From: Doris montereyensis
Lineage: Eukaryota; Mollusca; Gastropoda; Nudibranchia; Dorididae
DNA length: 64,000 bases
NCBI GenBank assembly: GCA_037039925.1
Contig: JAXRKP010001344.1
Location: forward strand, 1-64,000
Direction: 5' to 3'
The position numbers and the translations under genes are program-made. The notes beneath the pieces are model-generated. The model saw nothing but the letters and a program-made list of their open reading frames with translations. It had not been told where the DNA came from and ran no database searches. Below are positions 34,616-46,205 of the stretch, in pieces; position 1 is the first letter of the stretch, and each line of letters starts with the position of its first letter.

Positions 34616-36221
34616 GGCACCTCTTTATTCTGCCGTTATCAAACGAAGTGCCGTATGTGCAGCCGGACTAGATCTCATTTAGCCGCAATTGAGAAGAACG
34701 TGTTTTGGTCTCTAAAATATATAAACTATACTCAAATACCAAACTAAGTACACCAAACTATGTTTTCAAATAAACGGGCAACCATCTGGCCATAGTGGAT
34801 TATGTAATATATACCGCTTACTGCATTTCGTTTAAAAACGTAGGGGCCAAAATCCACCGGTCATTATCAAATGGACTGCCATATCCGTAGGTCTCAACTC
34901 AATCGACACATACAGCGCTCTTCTTGGCTGAGAAATCTTTCACGATTGTCAATTGAAGTGCCGTATATGCAATCGTTGCTGACGACTGTGTGGGGGAGAT
35001 TCGGCTTTCACACTAGGCTGCTATGAATTCATTAGCTTTGGTGGATAGTGTGTTATGTAACTATTCACTAATCTTTTTCTTCACCTACAACTTAACTACG
35101 GCTGTACTACATTTGTAGATTTGGTTCTTGGTATCAAAATCTCTCCTCAGGCTCCTCAATTTTGTTGAAACTCATATGTAACTGTTAAAACTGTAACTAG
35201 GCTGTCAAAACCAAAGTTGAAATATTTCTAACAGTATGTATACACCATTGGAAAGAATTGTTCATTTAAGCATATAGATATCAAAATCATCTTTATACAA
35301 TAATTTTTAAGAAAGTTACGGGGATTTGAAAGTTAGTGAAAAAATGACCTTTTTGTAATTTCCCAAAATGTGAAAATAACAGGTTTTGGGGTAATCTGGT
35401 GAAGTCAAAAGTGATGTCGAAACTTGAAAATGGCTGAGGTTATAGAAATTATAATATTGAGTTAGTGTATTTTTTTTCCAAAAGTGCCAATCTTTTCATT
35501 TAGAAATGGTAAGCACATTGAGGTACCCCAAAAAAGCTAAATGAGTGTTTTCAAACAAAATGTCCACACAAAAAATGTAATGCGATTTTATAAAAACCCA
35601 TAAAAATATCATTTGTTGTTCGTTTTAAAAGATATTGATATGAAATTAAAGATCCTTCTAAGCACTTGACTATACGTATGGCAATACACTAATACTTATG
35701 TGAAATAAAAGTCCCGGAAGTTGTCACGTTATACATATTTCAGTTTATTAAAAAAGAATACAATTTTTAAATATTTCCCAAAATTACATTTGTGGTAAAA
35801 AAAATAAAAAACTTCTTTGTTCCATGGTATTCATGTTGACTCATGTAAGAAGTGTAAGGTTGGAAAAGACATAAAGTACACTATTTATTTATAATTAGGT
35901 TTCTGCATTATGAGGCATTATTCATGGGTTTCCACTCTTTTTCACCGAAGACAGGAAGTGTCATTAAATATTGTATTTTCATGGTGCTGGGCGGAAAAAG
36001 TAAAAACTAAAAAAGAAATCAACCCAAGAAGAAAAATGTTTATGGAAATTAGATAATTTGATTTTAAAAGTTCAAAATCATTACTGACTAGAAAAAAAAT
36101 TACTACACATACTTCATACATAACTCAAATTTTGCACATACAAATAATATAACGCAACAAAACATACACATTAAAACACGATTATAATATGAATTAGAGT
36201 TTGACTGTTATGTCAAAATAA

Positions 36222-36600
<379 letters not shown>

Positions 36601-37084
36601 TTAAAATTTTTTAATTAGTCCATTTGATTCATAAAAAGAAGGATGCTTTACGTAAACAAAAAAATAAAAATGAATTTAGGCATAAAATAGATTTTGGAAC
36701 GGAGTCAACTTAAGAAGTGTCGGTTAAGGGTGTGAATCATTTGTATCGTTAATTATAATGTAACTCCTCAAACCTGAATCAGCTCAATAAGATTGACCCG
36801 CCCACTTGACTAACGATAGACGAAAGACACCAACCTACTCGTCAGGCCAATCAGCATTTTGCTTTATGGGACTGTTACTCAACGTTACGTCTTTCTCTTC
36901 CGATTGAACGACGGGGGTGGATGGTCAGCTCGACATACGGCGCTTCATTTGGTAACCGAGACAAACATATGGCGGTTCGTTTGGTAACCGAGGTACGGAT
37001 ACGACAGTTAATTCGATAATCGAGCTGATACGGCAGTTCGGTTGGTAACGGGGCGTAAATTGCTCTTATTTCTCTTGTTTTTCG

Positions 37085-37100
37085 GGGGGGGGGGGGGGAT
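37085..37100. repeat. G homopolymer
   Basis: A run of about 15 G inside the right flank of the inverted-repeat element. Confidence 0.9.
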
Positions 37101-37324
37101 TAATTTTGCTGATATGGGTAGATTAATTATTGCAACAAAATATCAGAAAATGTCAAAAAGTAAATTTTGTCAAAATTTTGACGTTTCACGGCACTTCATT
37201 TGATAACGGCAGTGTACTCCACAAGGACGTCAGAGGCTCTAAAGCATTGAACATCTCTCCATAGCATGATTGACACCATATATCAATTTGACATGACTGC
37301 ATAATTGTTTGTTTCTTTGAAGTA

Positions 37325-37480
37325 AACCCCGTCCCCCAATAGCAATGATCTCAGAGTGACTGCATAACAAGAATAAACAGACGGAGGGCATGTGCTCCAC
37401 CCAGGTCATATTTCCGTGTACGCCTTGAATGCATTGAGAAGCAAATGCATGCAACAAATTCAATCAAAGACATTTAGGCA
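37325..37480 (+). repeat. Dispersed repeat family D copy
   Basis: 'aaaccccgtcccccaatagc' with 'atgatctcagagtgactg'. Divergent. Confidence 0.45.
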
Positions 37481-37765
37481 TACCTGATACTTGTGTGGCT
37501 GGCAGACTTGGGATCATGAGGTTTCGGGTTTGAATTCTAACAAAGTAAGGTCCGACATTGCGTTCCTTGGGGAAAAGACACTCAACAGGCATTTTTCCTC
37601 ACTCGACCCCGGTGCAAATGGATACAAGCACTAGTTTGGGAGTAAACACCTGCATCAATCTAATATCCTCTCCAGGAGGTGATGATCACTTCCTGTGCCG
37701 CTGACGAGCTCTATAAAAACCTGGGATAAGCTCTGGCTCTATGAGCCGTCATGCTTTTGAAGAAA
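37480..37765 (+). repeat. SINE family B copy
   Basis: 'cttgggatcatgaggtttcg' and 'gggtttgaattct' (B box region), 'ttgcgttccttggggaaaag', 'gtgcaaatggatacaagcac', ending in 'gctctggctctatgagcc'. The head lies at the left. Confidence 0.75.
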
Positions 37766-37989
37766 CTTTACCCATTACTTTACTACATTTACCTGTATTC
37801 ATGTCATGTGTGTCTCTGACGGAACTCGAAACATGCAAAATGTGTAAAGGTTTGACCCATGATCAACATGCAATCGTTCAAATCCAACATAATTCTCTGA
37901 TGTGGAGAGGAAAGGTGACAAAAGGTTGGGAAGATAGTTATAACAATAACGGGATCAATTTTTTAAATAATTGTCATTCGAAATCAATT

Positions 37990-38110
37990 TAAAATTTGCA
38001 TTCTGCGTAAAAACTTAAATAAAAATTTGAGTCACTGAATCAAAAGTTACAGTCAGAGGTCCACGTTGCCTAGACAAATCTTCAGCAGGTAAAAGAAAGA
38101 AACAGGCAGA
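37990..38110. other. Intron-like spacer
   Basis: A/T-rich; nothing recognised. Confidence 0.3.
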
Positions 38111-38114
38111 CTTT

Positions 38115-38325
38115 GATTTCAATCATTTTTACCAGTATCCACAACCACTAAGGTGAGCTGAGGGGTTTGGTAGTAGTTTATAAACAGCCAAGGGATCTTT
38201 AACGTGCACAGAGTGTTAATGTTATGATCTGGCCATGGGACATCCTTTCTATTGTCTATCTCCAATGCAATTGGGTGGTGATCCACACCTACCTGGACAG
38301 GGGAGGGGGAGGAGAAAGACTTGGA
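38115..38325 (-). repeat. SINE family A copy, interrupted by purine array
   Basis: Minus-strand tail and body ('tttttaccagtatccacaac', 'gggatctttaacgtgcacag', 'cacacctacctggacagggg'). At the usual G-run position the sequence changes into GA/GACA repeats and the head is missing. Confidence 0.8.
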
Positions 38326-38612
<287 letters not shown>

Positions 38613-38661
38613 GGAGGCATACACACAGAAAAACTTGCAACGATCCCTACACAGCACTCAC

Positions 38662-38796
38662 AAAAAGAGGTTCCAGGTTAATGAAGACAGGCCCCTGAAA
38701 GGCACAGAAGTTGTAGCCCTTGTACAACAGACGCAGATTTCGGTCAAAGTCTTTGCACTTGTGGCTGATCGCTGGCCTCCTGTTGCAATCTTTTTT
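38662..38796 (-). CDS. Membrane-protein gene, exon C: Cys-containing ectodomain
   Basis: A 135-base, 45-codon exon between acceptor 'tctttcaatcag' (before 38796) and donor TTT|GTGAGT (after 38662), with phase 0 at both ends. It reads KKDCNRRPAISHKCKDFDRN, then LRLLYKGYNFCAFQG and PVFINLEPLF. Three cysteines spaced as C-x(9)-C-x(16)-C are visible, suggesting a disulfide-bonded extracellular module. It is not a family I can name. It sits between exons B and D on the same strand, in a repeat-rich intron landscape. Confidence 0.65.
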
Positions 38797-38874
38797 CTGA
38801 TTGAAAGACAAAAGTGACAAGTGACAACTCCACCCAAGGAAGACAGAACAGACAAGTGACATTCGGGTATCTTA

Positions 38875-39335
38875 CAGATCTGCAAGACATTCGATACCAT
38901 TGACAACGGCTGGTTTGCTGCAAACATTAGAACATACTTTTTGGCATAAAGGCACTGCCCTCGTATGGTTCAAATCCTATCTCACAGACCATCCAAAGTG
39001 TGGTGGTCAACTGGCGTAGTCATATTCTGAGATTTGGAGTGCTCCAAGGCTCCTGTATTGTAATCAATCCTGTTCACCTGATACACCCAGCCTCTGGTTA
39101 AAGAAATCGAAAAATTCCAAATTCGATATCATTTTTATGCTGATGATACCCCCATTTATGGCTCAGTACTTCCAGACAATTTTCACTCTCTTGTTATCAT
39201 CCTTTTCAAAATTGTATTTTTTCAATAAACCATTAGATGAATGAACGGATTTGTTCTCAATGAAGGCAAAACGGAAGGTTTTTTTTTTCTGAGCACTCTG
39301 AATTCCAGAAACAAGGTCAGCGAATCCGAAATCAA
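38875..39335 (+). mobile_element. LINE fragment (L2/CR1-like reverse transcriptase)
   Basis: In broken frames it reads FDTIDN..., SYLTD-type sequence, 'FGVLQGS' (motif B), 'FYADDTPIYGS' (motif C) and MNGFVLNEGKTEGF. These are landmarks of the L2/CR1 group of reverse transcriptases. Several stops; both ends are missing. Confidence 0.7.
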
Positions 39336-39565
39336 AATTTGAACACCAATAATGTTTTCAGAATGTGCAAGAAAATTTGGCACGCTTTTTTATTGTGATT
39401 TCTCTTTTGTCAAGTACTGTAAATCAACTACTACGTAAAATCAATTTCGAGATTCACAATGTTAACACCATAAGACACTTTCTTCCTAAGGATATAGCCA
39501 AAGTAATTTGTAAATTCTCCTTTTGTCAATTCACTCTGGTTTGAGTTAGGCAACGGAAATTGTAA
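39335..39565. other. Unassigned, possibly LINE remnant
   Basis: Probably a degraded continuation of the preceding LINE ('gattcacaatgttaacacca'). No clear motif. Confidence 0.3.
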
Positions 39566-39569
39566 AAAA

Positions 39570-41030
39570 CCCTAACCCTTCTTCTCATCCGTCTGACACT
39601 AACCCTAACCCAAATCTTACCCCTGACACTTATCCTATCCCTAACCCTACTCTTCACCCTCCTGACCCTAACCCTATTCATCAACCTCCTGATCTTAACC
39701 CAAACCCTACCCTTACTCCTCACCCTCATGACCATAACCCTTATCCTACCATTTAACCTTCTTCGCGACCTCCTGACCTAGCCGTAACCCTACTCCTCAC
39801 TCTCCTGACACTAATCGAAATCCTATCCCTAACCCTGACCTTAATCCTACCCCTGACCCTTATGCTATCCCTAAGCCTGACTTTAATCCTACCCTTAACT
39901 CTAACGTCTAACCTTAACCCTAACTCTAATTGAAATTATAATCCTAATCTTAGTCCTAAACCTAATCCTAACTCTAATCCTACCCCTAACCCTATAATCA
40001 TAACCCTAATTATACTCCCAACCTTACCTGTAATCGTAACGCTTATCATACCCCTAACCCTACTCCGAACCCTACCTATAATCATAACGCTAACCTACCC
40101 CTAATTCTACTCCCAACCTTACCTGTAATCATAACACTAATCCTACACCTAACCCTTATTCTACTCTAAATCTTACCTGTAATCATAATGCTAATCCTAC
40201 CTAACCCTAATTGTACTCCCAACCCTACCTGTAATTAAAACGCTAATCTCCCCTAACCCTAATTTTACTCCCAACCTTACTTGTAATCATAACACTAATC
40301 CTACCCCTAAGCCTAATTCTACTCCCCTAACCCTACCTGTAATCAGAAAGCTAATCCTACCCCTAGCTCTAATTCTAATCCCAACCTTACCCGTAATCAT
40401 AATGCTAATCGTACCCCTAACCTAATTCTACTCCAAACTTTACCTGTAATCATAATGCTGATCCTACCCCTAACCCTACCTGTACTCATAATGCTAATCC
40501 TACCCTAACTCTAATTCTACTTCCCAACCTTACCTGTAATCATAATGCTCATCCTACCCCTAACCCTAATTCTACTCCCAACCCTACCTGTGATCATAAC
40601 GCTAATCCTATCTCTAACCCTAATTCTACTTCCAACCCTACCTGTGATCATAACGCTAATCCTACCCCTAACCCTAATTCTACTTCTAACCCTACCTGTA
40701 ATCATAACACTAATCCTACCCTTAACCCTAATTCTACTCCCAACCCTGCCTGTAAAAATACTGCTAATCCTACCTGTAACCCTAATTCTCCCCCAACTAT
40801 ACCTGTAATCATAATGCTAATCCTACCCCTAACCCTTATTCTACTCCCAACCTATATAATCATAACGCTAATCCTACCCTAATTCTTCTCCCCAACCCAT
40901 ACCTGTAATCATAACGCTAATCCTACCCCTAATTCTTCTCCCCAACCATACCTGTAATCATAACGCTAATCTACCCCCTAACCCTAATTCTACTCCATAC
41001 CCTACTTGTAATAGTAACGCTAATCCTGCC
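39570..41030. repeat. Interstitial telomere-like repeat in a 54-bp higher-order array
   Basis: The plus strand is full of 'ccctaaccctaa' (TTAGGG on the minus strand). The first 400 bases are irregular CCCTAA/CCCTGA variants. From about 39990 the motif is embedded in a longer unit of about 54 bases: 'atcctacccctaaccctaat', 'tctactcccaaccctacctg' and 'taatcataacgcta', repeated about 18 times to 41030. The sequence on both sides is ordinary, so this is internal and not a chromosome end. Confidence 0.9.
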
Positions 41031-41470
41031 CTTTCTACTACATTGGTACTTGTAAAAGAGACAAGAAAATTAGACCTTACAAGTAAATATCTGTAAGTAG
41101 TGTAAGAATATAATTCAAATTTAAGACAATGCTAATATCTTTAAAAAAATTATCTTTATACTTATAGCATACAATTTAATAGATTTGTTGCAAGCAAATT
41201 TGAATCCAAATCCCATTCTTACTTAGTGAGCACAATGGATTTAGAAAGAGAAAGAAGAAGGATTCCCAAAATTAAACATCAGCACTTGGCATCGACGTAT
41301 CACTTTGTAAATGATTAGCATAGTACGGCATCGATTGATTGAATAGGGGAAGTAACTCAGTTTGCCATGAAAACAAACTTAGATCGTTTCGGGAAAAGAC
41401 GTAACAGTCGATTTTGAACTGAAAAACAGAGCTTGCGTCCCTTTGTTTTGTCACTCACTGCCTTATAGGT
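41031..41470. other. Intron-like spacer
   Basis: No repeat family or exon recognised. A short minus-strand frame at 41272-41454 has no convincing splice sites. Confidence 0.35.
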
Positions 41471-41483
41471 CCAAGTTTCAACG

Positions 41484-41735
41484 CCATTTCCACATCGTCA
41501 CATTGAGGCCACTCATGTCGGAACACAGTCTCATGGTAAGTCTTATGAATGTTGAGCTGGGCTGGAAGGTGATGTAGCAAGATTGTTTCTTCTCCTCACG
41601 CACAACCTTGACTCATTTTGACACCTCTGGCATTGGTCGCTGCCGCACGCCGTATGTCGTACTTGGCGGTGGAGTCGGTCACTGGGATGGTCTTGGAACA
41701 AACTTTTGTTTGCATGCCATCTGGATCCAGGTACA
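41484..41735 (-). CDS. Membrane-protein gene, exon B: first ectodomain exon
   Basis: The acceptor 'ttcccatactgtccag' precedes 41735. The exon supplies two bases that complete the codon left by the signal-peptide exon, giving ...ETVYLDPDGM. It then reads QTKVCSKTIPVTDSTAKYDI and RRAAATNARGVKMSQ. In the native frame a stop follows at about 41597. One base on, a long convincing frame continues: VVREEKKQSCYITFQPSSTF, IRLTMRLCSDMSGLNVTMWK. So either a one-base indel lies near 41607 or the exon ends at an internal donor (TGC|GTGAGG). Three cysteines and one NVT sequon fit an extracellular region. The 3' end is uncertain. Confidence 0.6.
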
Positions 41736-41749
41736 CTGGACAGTATGGG

Positions 41750-42340
41750 AAAAAATATGATAATAACAATATTGACAGTACATAATAATGATTATAATAA
41801 TATTAACAACAATCATAATCATAACAAAAATAGCAACGATGATAATGAAATTAATAATTATAATAATAATAATCTTATCTATATAATGGACGTAGAATTG
41901 GATCATGTAACGAGAATCAGAGTTTTATATGGAAACTAGAGATCTTTAAAATTTGCATATACGCTTACAATCAGGTAAAGCATTGCATGGGCCAATTCAT
42001 TTTCATTGTTATCAGTTTCATTTATTAGGTCGTGACGGGCACCTACTGTATGAAGGAAAGGCCATAATTTTTATGTTTACGAACCGGAAACCAACTGATA
42101 AAGACGCACTCAAATTTTAAAAAAACATAAGGCAGAATCTAAGCACTTAAAAATATTATCTCTAAATCTAGAGCATCAAAATGACTTGAAAGAAAAGAAA
42201 AAAGAAGTCTAAAAAGGACAATGAAACAAAAGGAACAAACGAGATAGAGGTGAGTTCAAGCCTTTAGTGAGCGTCAGCAGAATCCTGGTGTAGATAAAGA
42301 TCTAGATCCAGAACCTATCCCATGAGAGGTGGGCGCCTCA
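41750..42340. other. Intron-like spacer, A/T-rich
   Basis: Imperfect AAT/ATA repeats around 41757-41880. Otherwise nothing recognised. Confidence 0.4.
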
Positions 42341-42349
42341 GCTAGTAAA

Positions 42350-42352
42350 AAC

Positions 42353-42414
<62 letters not shown>

Positions 42415-42535
42415 TAACAATAATAATATACAAACAGTAATAACAATAATAATAATAAGATCAATAATATTATATGTAATAATAACAGCAACAACAACAA
42501 TAATAATAATAATAATAATAATATTAATAATAATA
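42350..42535. repeat. (AAT)n microsatellite
   Basis: Pure AAT at 42350-42410, then an imperfect run to 42530. Confidence 0.95.
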
Positions 42536-42642
42536 CATTTATAGAGAGCCTGACATCCATTAAAGGAGCTACGATGGCGCTTACAATCAAAAGCACAAAA
42601 ACATTTAATATCGAAACAATGTACAAATCCATATGTTATATA

Positions 42643-43378
42643 CAGTCAAACCTGCCAAATCCAAATCGTGTAAGAACAGCCAAAAAATTTGATTAACCGG
42701 GAATTCAGATTAGCTGAAAATGCTTTAGGTGTGTGTGTGGGGGTTGAATACGTAAATTGCATGCAAACACTGCCCTCTGCATTTTATATTCGGGCTTGGA
42801 ACATCTTGTCAACTGATAAATTTACGGCCCTTATTTAACATGATAGATCAAACAGAAACAATGAAATGCGTGATCAGTATTAGAACCATTTGATGCATAC
42901 GACTGGAATCACGGCTTCATTGATGCTATTTCCTTTGAATTCTGTCTAGACAGCTTGAAGCGAATTCTTTTTGTTACCTTCATCAGACCTTTGGTACCCC
43001 ACCACTTCACTACTACGGCTGCCTCATTACAATAGACATAGCTACGTCACAACAGGTGACCAGTACACTTAACACTGATCGACAGTGTCTAGCGTGTGAA
43101 TGGTGTCCGCGTGTGTAGCAGTATTGTGTTGACTGGTGCGGAATGTATTAATTACTTTAGTTGAAATTAACTAGGGGTCTTGAAGTTTTGATTGGATTTA
43201 TGCCTGCATTTGATTCAATCAAATCTTTGATGTTTTTCTCCATGGACTGAAAAAGTTTGGATTAAGCAAGTTGAAATTTGGATTGACTGGTTGGTCAAAT
43301 AAAAATTCTGTTGTCTGAAAAGAGATTTGGAATAATGGAACTTGTTAAAATTGAATTTGGGATAAGTGGATCTGACTG
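42643..43378. mobile_element. pogo/Tigger-like non-autonomous element
   Basis: The left end reads TA then 'cagtcaaacctgccaaatcc'. The right end in reverse complement reads TA then 'cagtcagatccacttatccc'. The imperfect TIRs extend about 26 bases, with a TA target duplication (42641-42642, 43379-43380). The interior also carries related sequence ('gattaaccgggaattcagat'; 'ggattaagcaagttgaaa'). About 736 bases, with no transposase frame. The sequence style matches the pogo branch of IS630-Tc1-mariner. Confidence 0.75.
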
Positions 43379-43379
43379 T

Positions 43380-43450
43380 AATAATAATAATAATAAAAAT
43401 AATAATAATAAAAACAACTATAATAATCTTATTATAATAAAAAAAAACAA
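43380..43450. repeat. (AAT)n microsatellite beside the TIR
   Basis: A short TAA/AAT run starting at the target-site TA of the pogo-like element. Confidence 0.85.
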
Positions 43451-44185
43451 TCTTTGGGGAACCCTGATTGTGCTTTGTATCCAATGAAATGTTTATGTTT
43501 TTGCAGATGCCTACAGATCTAGGAAGGGGTTTTAACTTTTCTGTTATATACTTAAGAATTGCAAAATGTAAGCCACCAATCGTTTTTAAAGTCTCCAGTC
43601 CATTTGTGAGTATTCTTCTTGTTGAAATTGCTTCCAAATGAAATAATTAGAGTAAAAACAGGTTTCTGTCCAGTGCCACTTAAATTACTATACTTTTCAA
43701 ATTATAGGTTCAGTTATGACTGACCAAAGGAGAATAATAACATTAAAAATTATAAATCATATTAATAATAAAGTAATATTAATAATCATAATAAAACAAA
43801 TGATTCTTAATGATACCTACTCTGCCAATGTAAATATTTTGTTTTGATTTTGCTTGTATGTAATTCTAGTCAGAGTCACTTTTACGCCTAGAGCTGTCTT
43901 CGCACGGCATTGGGCGTAAAATAAATTTTATTACATCCCATTAGTAGCGTCAAAGAAAAAACGAAACTGGGCTGAAGGTATTTCAATCACTCGCCAGCTT
44001 ACCTTGACCTTGAACTAGATCCTAGCATATTGATTTGACACAGCGCATTGATTTCTCTCCCTTAAGCCAAAAGAAAAAGGTTGTTTAATTTGAGACAAAT
44101 ATGATTTTATTTTTCTGTTTTGATATAATTTGTCAGTTTTAAAATTCAAGTCCATGATGATAGGGGATGTAATAATACAAGTATT
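43450..44185. other. Intron-like spacer
   Basis: A/T-rich; no exon or repeat recognised apart from short AAT runs at 43725-43800. Confidence 0.35.
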
Positions 44186-44280
44186 GACCTAGATTGGACT
44201 TTATGTACATCGTAAATACGTTGGAGCCCTCCCGCAGTCGGGCTTTTCCCCTGTCGGTGATAGTCCAATCTAGGTCCTCA
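44185..44280. mobile_element. Miniature inverted-repeat element
   Basis: 'gacctagattggact' at 44188 is exactly complementary to 'agtccaatctaggtc' ending at 44275. The interior carries a small GC-rich stem ('gccctcccgcagtcgggc'). No target duplication is clear. Confidence 0.6.
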
Positions 44281-44386
44281 TTTGCATAACTTCTTCTTTA
44301 TTAATTACCATTTAATGTCAAAACCTGTTGAGTAAAAGTTTGTGTGAATAAATTACTTTAGATATTATATTCCTGAAGAAGGGTGC

Positions 44387-45105
44387 ACAGACTGACACCT
44401 AGAATTTATAAGCACATGGCATATAGATTGCACAGACTGACACCTAGAATTTATGGGCACATGGCATATAGATTGCACAGACTGACACCTAGAATTTATA
44501 GGCACGTGGCATATAGATTGCACAGACTGACCCCTAGAATTTATGGGCACATGGCATATAGATTGCACAGACTGACACCTAGAATTTATGGGCACATGGC
44601 ATATAGATTGCACAGACTGACACCTAGAATTTATGGGCACATGGCATATAGATTGCACAGACTGACACCTAGAATTTATGGGCACATGGCATATAGATTG
44701 CACAGACTGACACCTAGAATTTATAGGCACGTGGCATATAGATTGCACAGACTGACACCTAGAATTTATAGACACATGGCATATAGATTGCACAGACTGA
44801 CACCTAGAATTTATGGGCACATAACCTTGGCATATAGATTGCACAGACTGACACCTAGAATTTATGGGCACATGGCATATAGATTGCACAGACTGACACC
44901 TAGAATTTATGGGCACATGGCATATAGATTGCACAGACTGACACCTAGAATTTATGGGCACATGGCATATAGATTGCACAGACTGACACCTAGAATTTAT
45001 GGGCACATGGCATATAGATTGCACAGACTGACACCTAGAATTTATGGGCACATGGCATATAGATCGCACAGACTGACACCTAGAATTTATAGGCACGTGC
45101 CAGCG
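44387..45105. repeat. 45-bp minisatellite, about 16 copies, open on both strands
   Basis: The unit of 45 bases ('attgcacagactgacaccta' plus 'gaatttatgggcacatggca' plus 'tatag') repeats about 16 times with at least 95% identity by eye. Because the unit is 15 codons, one frame is open on each strand over about 700 bases: plus unit HRLTPRIYGHMAYRL, minus unit VPINSRCQSVQSICH. A six-base insertion near 44823 preserves both frames. There is no splice, start or homology evidence for expression. Confidence 0.95.
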
Positions 45106-45365
45106 AAGAGGATAAAGAAAATAATTAAAACTAGTAGTAATATACTCACTTTCTGGCCTTTAAATTTTTAGAAAAAAATGGTGAGAATGAATGTTGAATA
45201 AGACAGGTGTTTGTTTGGATATATATAAACTCATCCATTACAATTAAAATTAAAGCTAGACACACGAAGAGAGGGGGATGAATGAAAAAAAAAGACAGAA
45301 AAAGTGCGCATGACCACGTTCAAGTGACCATATTTACATCATTTCCCGCATTCGAATTCATCACT
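45106..45365. other. Intron 1 sequence, nothing recognised
   Basis: A/T-rich unique sequence between the minisatellite and the donor of the signal-peptide exon. Confidence 0.4.
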
Positions 45366-45368
45366 CAC

Positions 45369-45444
45369 CTGTCTCAACTTTATATGCTTGAGTAGACATG
45401 GCCAAGAAATGGATAAGAATAAAAACACTTTGCATAGCAGTCAT
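45369..45444 (-). CDS. Membrane-protein gene, exon A: start codon and signal peptide
   Basis: From 45444 the minus strand reads MTAMQSVFILIHFLAMSTQA, then YKVET and one base before a strong donor (ACAG|GTGAGT). A short polar start, a hydrophobic core (VFILIHFLA) and a small-residue cleavage region (STQA|YK) make a textbook secretory signal peptide. A second Met (MQSVF) is an equally good start. The same frame is open upstream to 45555, but that extension lacks signal-peptide character and is probably 5' UTR. The one base left at the donor is completed by two bases of exon B at 41735. Confidence 0.7.
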
Positions 45445-45559
45445 TTTCTGTAGCACCCTCAAGGCAGTAAAATGATGTAATTTGTTTGCCAGGTTCATTT
45501 TCACTCCTGGTTGGCTATAAGGCGACCGATCCTCAAAAATATTGAAATTGTCCAATCAT

Positions 45560-45795
45560 CTGCGGAGCGGAGGGTGGGGGATTTTTCAGCGACTTTCCAT
45601 TAAAACCTGAAATTGAAATTATAATAAAAATCAATTTAGACATGACTTTAAAATTTGTTTATAATCACAAATTTGGAATCATGTGAGAAGCAAGAAAGAA
45701 ATGGATACAATTTACCATACACCGGGGAATGGAACCCAGGTTACTCCAGTTGCCAACCCACCAATATATGCACAAGGCCACTGCTGGGCTGCTGA
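45560..45795. other. Upstream region of the membrane-protein gene
   Basis: Probably contains the promoter or 5' UTR of the minus-strand gene. No TATA-like element is obvious to me. Confidence 0.3.
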
Positions 45796-45797
45796 GC

Positions 45798-46090
45798 ATC
45801 AGTGGCAGAGTGGTTAGGGTGCTGAACTTGGAATCATAAGGTCCCGGGTTTAAATCTAGCAAACTAGTTCAAACGTTGGGTTCCTTGAGAAAGACACTTA
45901 GCATACGCTTTCCCCCAATTGACCCGGTGAAAACTGGTACAAGAAGCTCCAGCTTAAGAGTAAAACCTGCGCCCAACTAGCGCCTTGTCCAGGGCGATAA
46001 TCATTACCTGTTCCATCCGCTTAAGCTACAAAGACCGGGATCGGTCTGGCTCTAAGGGCTGTAATGGCCTGGAAGGAACTTTACTTTACA
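45798..46090 (+). repeat. SINE family B, best-preserved copy
   Basis: Clear tRNA-type promoter: A box 'tggcagagtgg' (45803-45813) and B box 'ggtttaaatc' (45847-45856), preceded by 'ctgagcatcag'. The body has 'ttccttgagaaagacactta', 'actggtacaagaagctccag' and a 3' part with 'tctggctctaagggctgtaa'. It is the reference for family B. Confidence 0.85.
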
Positions 46091-46205
46091 AGCTTGGGAG
46101 TAAAACCTGAATCATACTAGCATCCCGTCCGGAGGTGATTATAATCACATGTTCTTCTTCCTGCAATAGATACCGGGATAAACTCTGGCTCTGTGGTCAA
46201 TAACA
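46091..46205 (+). repeat. SINE family B, tandem partial copy
   Basis: 'aagcttgggagtaaaacctg', 'tagcatcccgtccggaggtg', 'gggataaactctggctctgt': a second, head-less copy of the 3' half immediately after the first. Confidence 0.7.

Noticed and set aside
34212..34620. 130-residue Cys/Phe-rich frame
   Set aside because: Encoded by the 20-bp minisatellite; repeated in three frames.
39570..41030. True chromosome end
   Set aside because: Telomere motifs are degenerate, embedded in a 54-bp unit, and flanked by ordinary sequence and exons on both sides.
44365..45171. A 15-residue-repeat protein on either strand
   Set aside because: Unit length is divisible by three, so open frames are expected. No signal, start, intron or homology evidence.
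45798..45860. tRNA gene
   Set aside because: A and B boxes are present, but no cloverleaf with acceptor stem can be formed, and the sequence continues into a SINE body.
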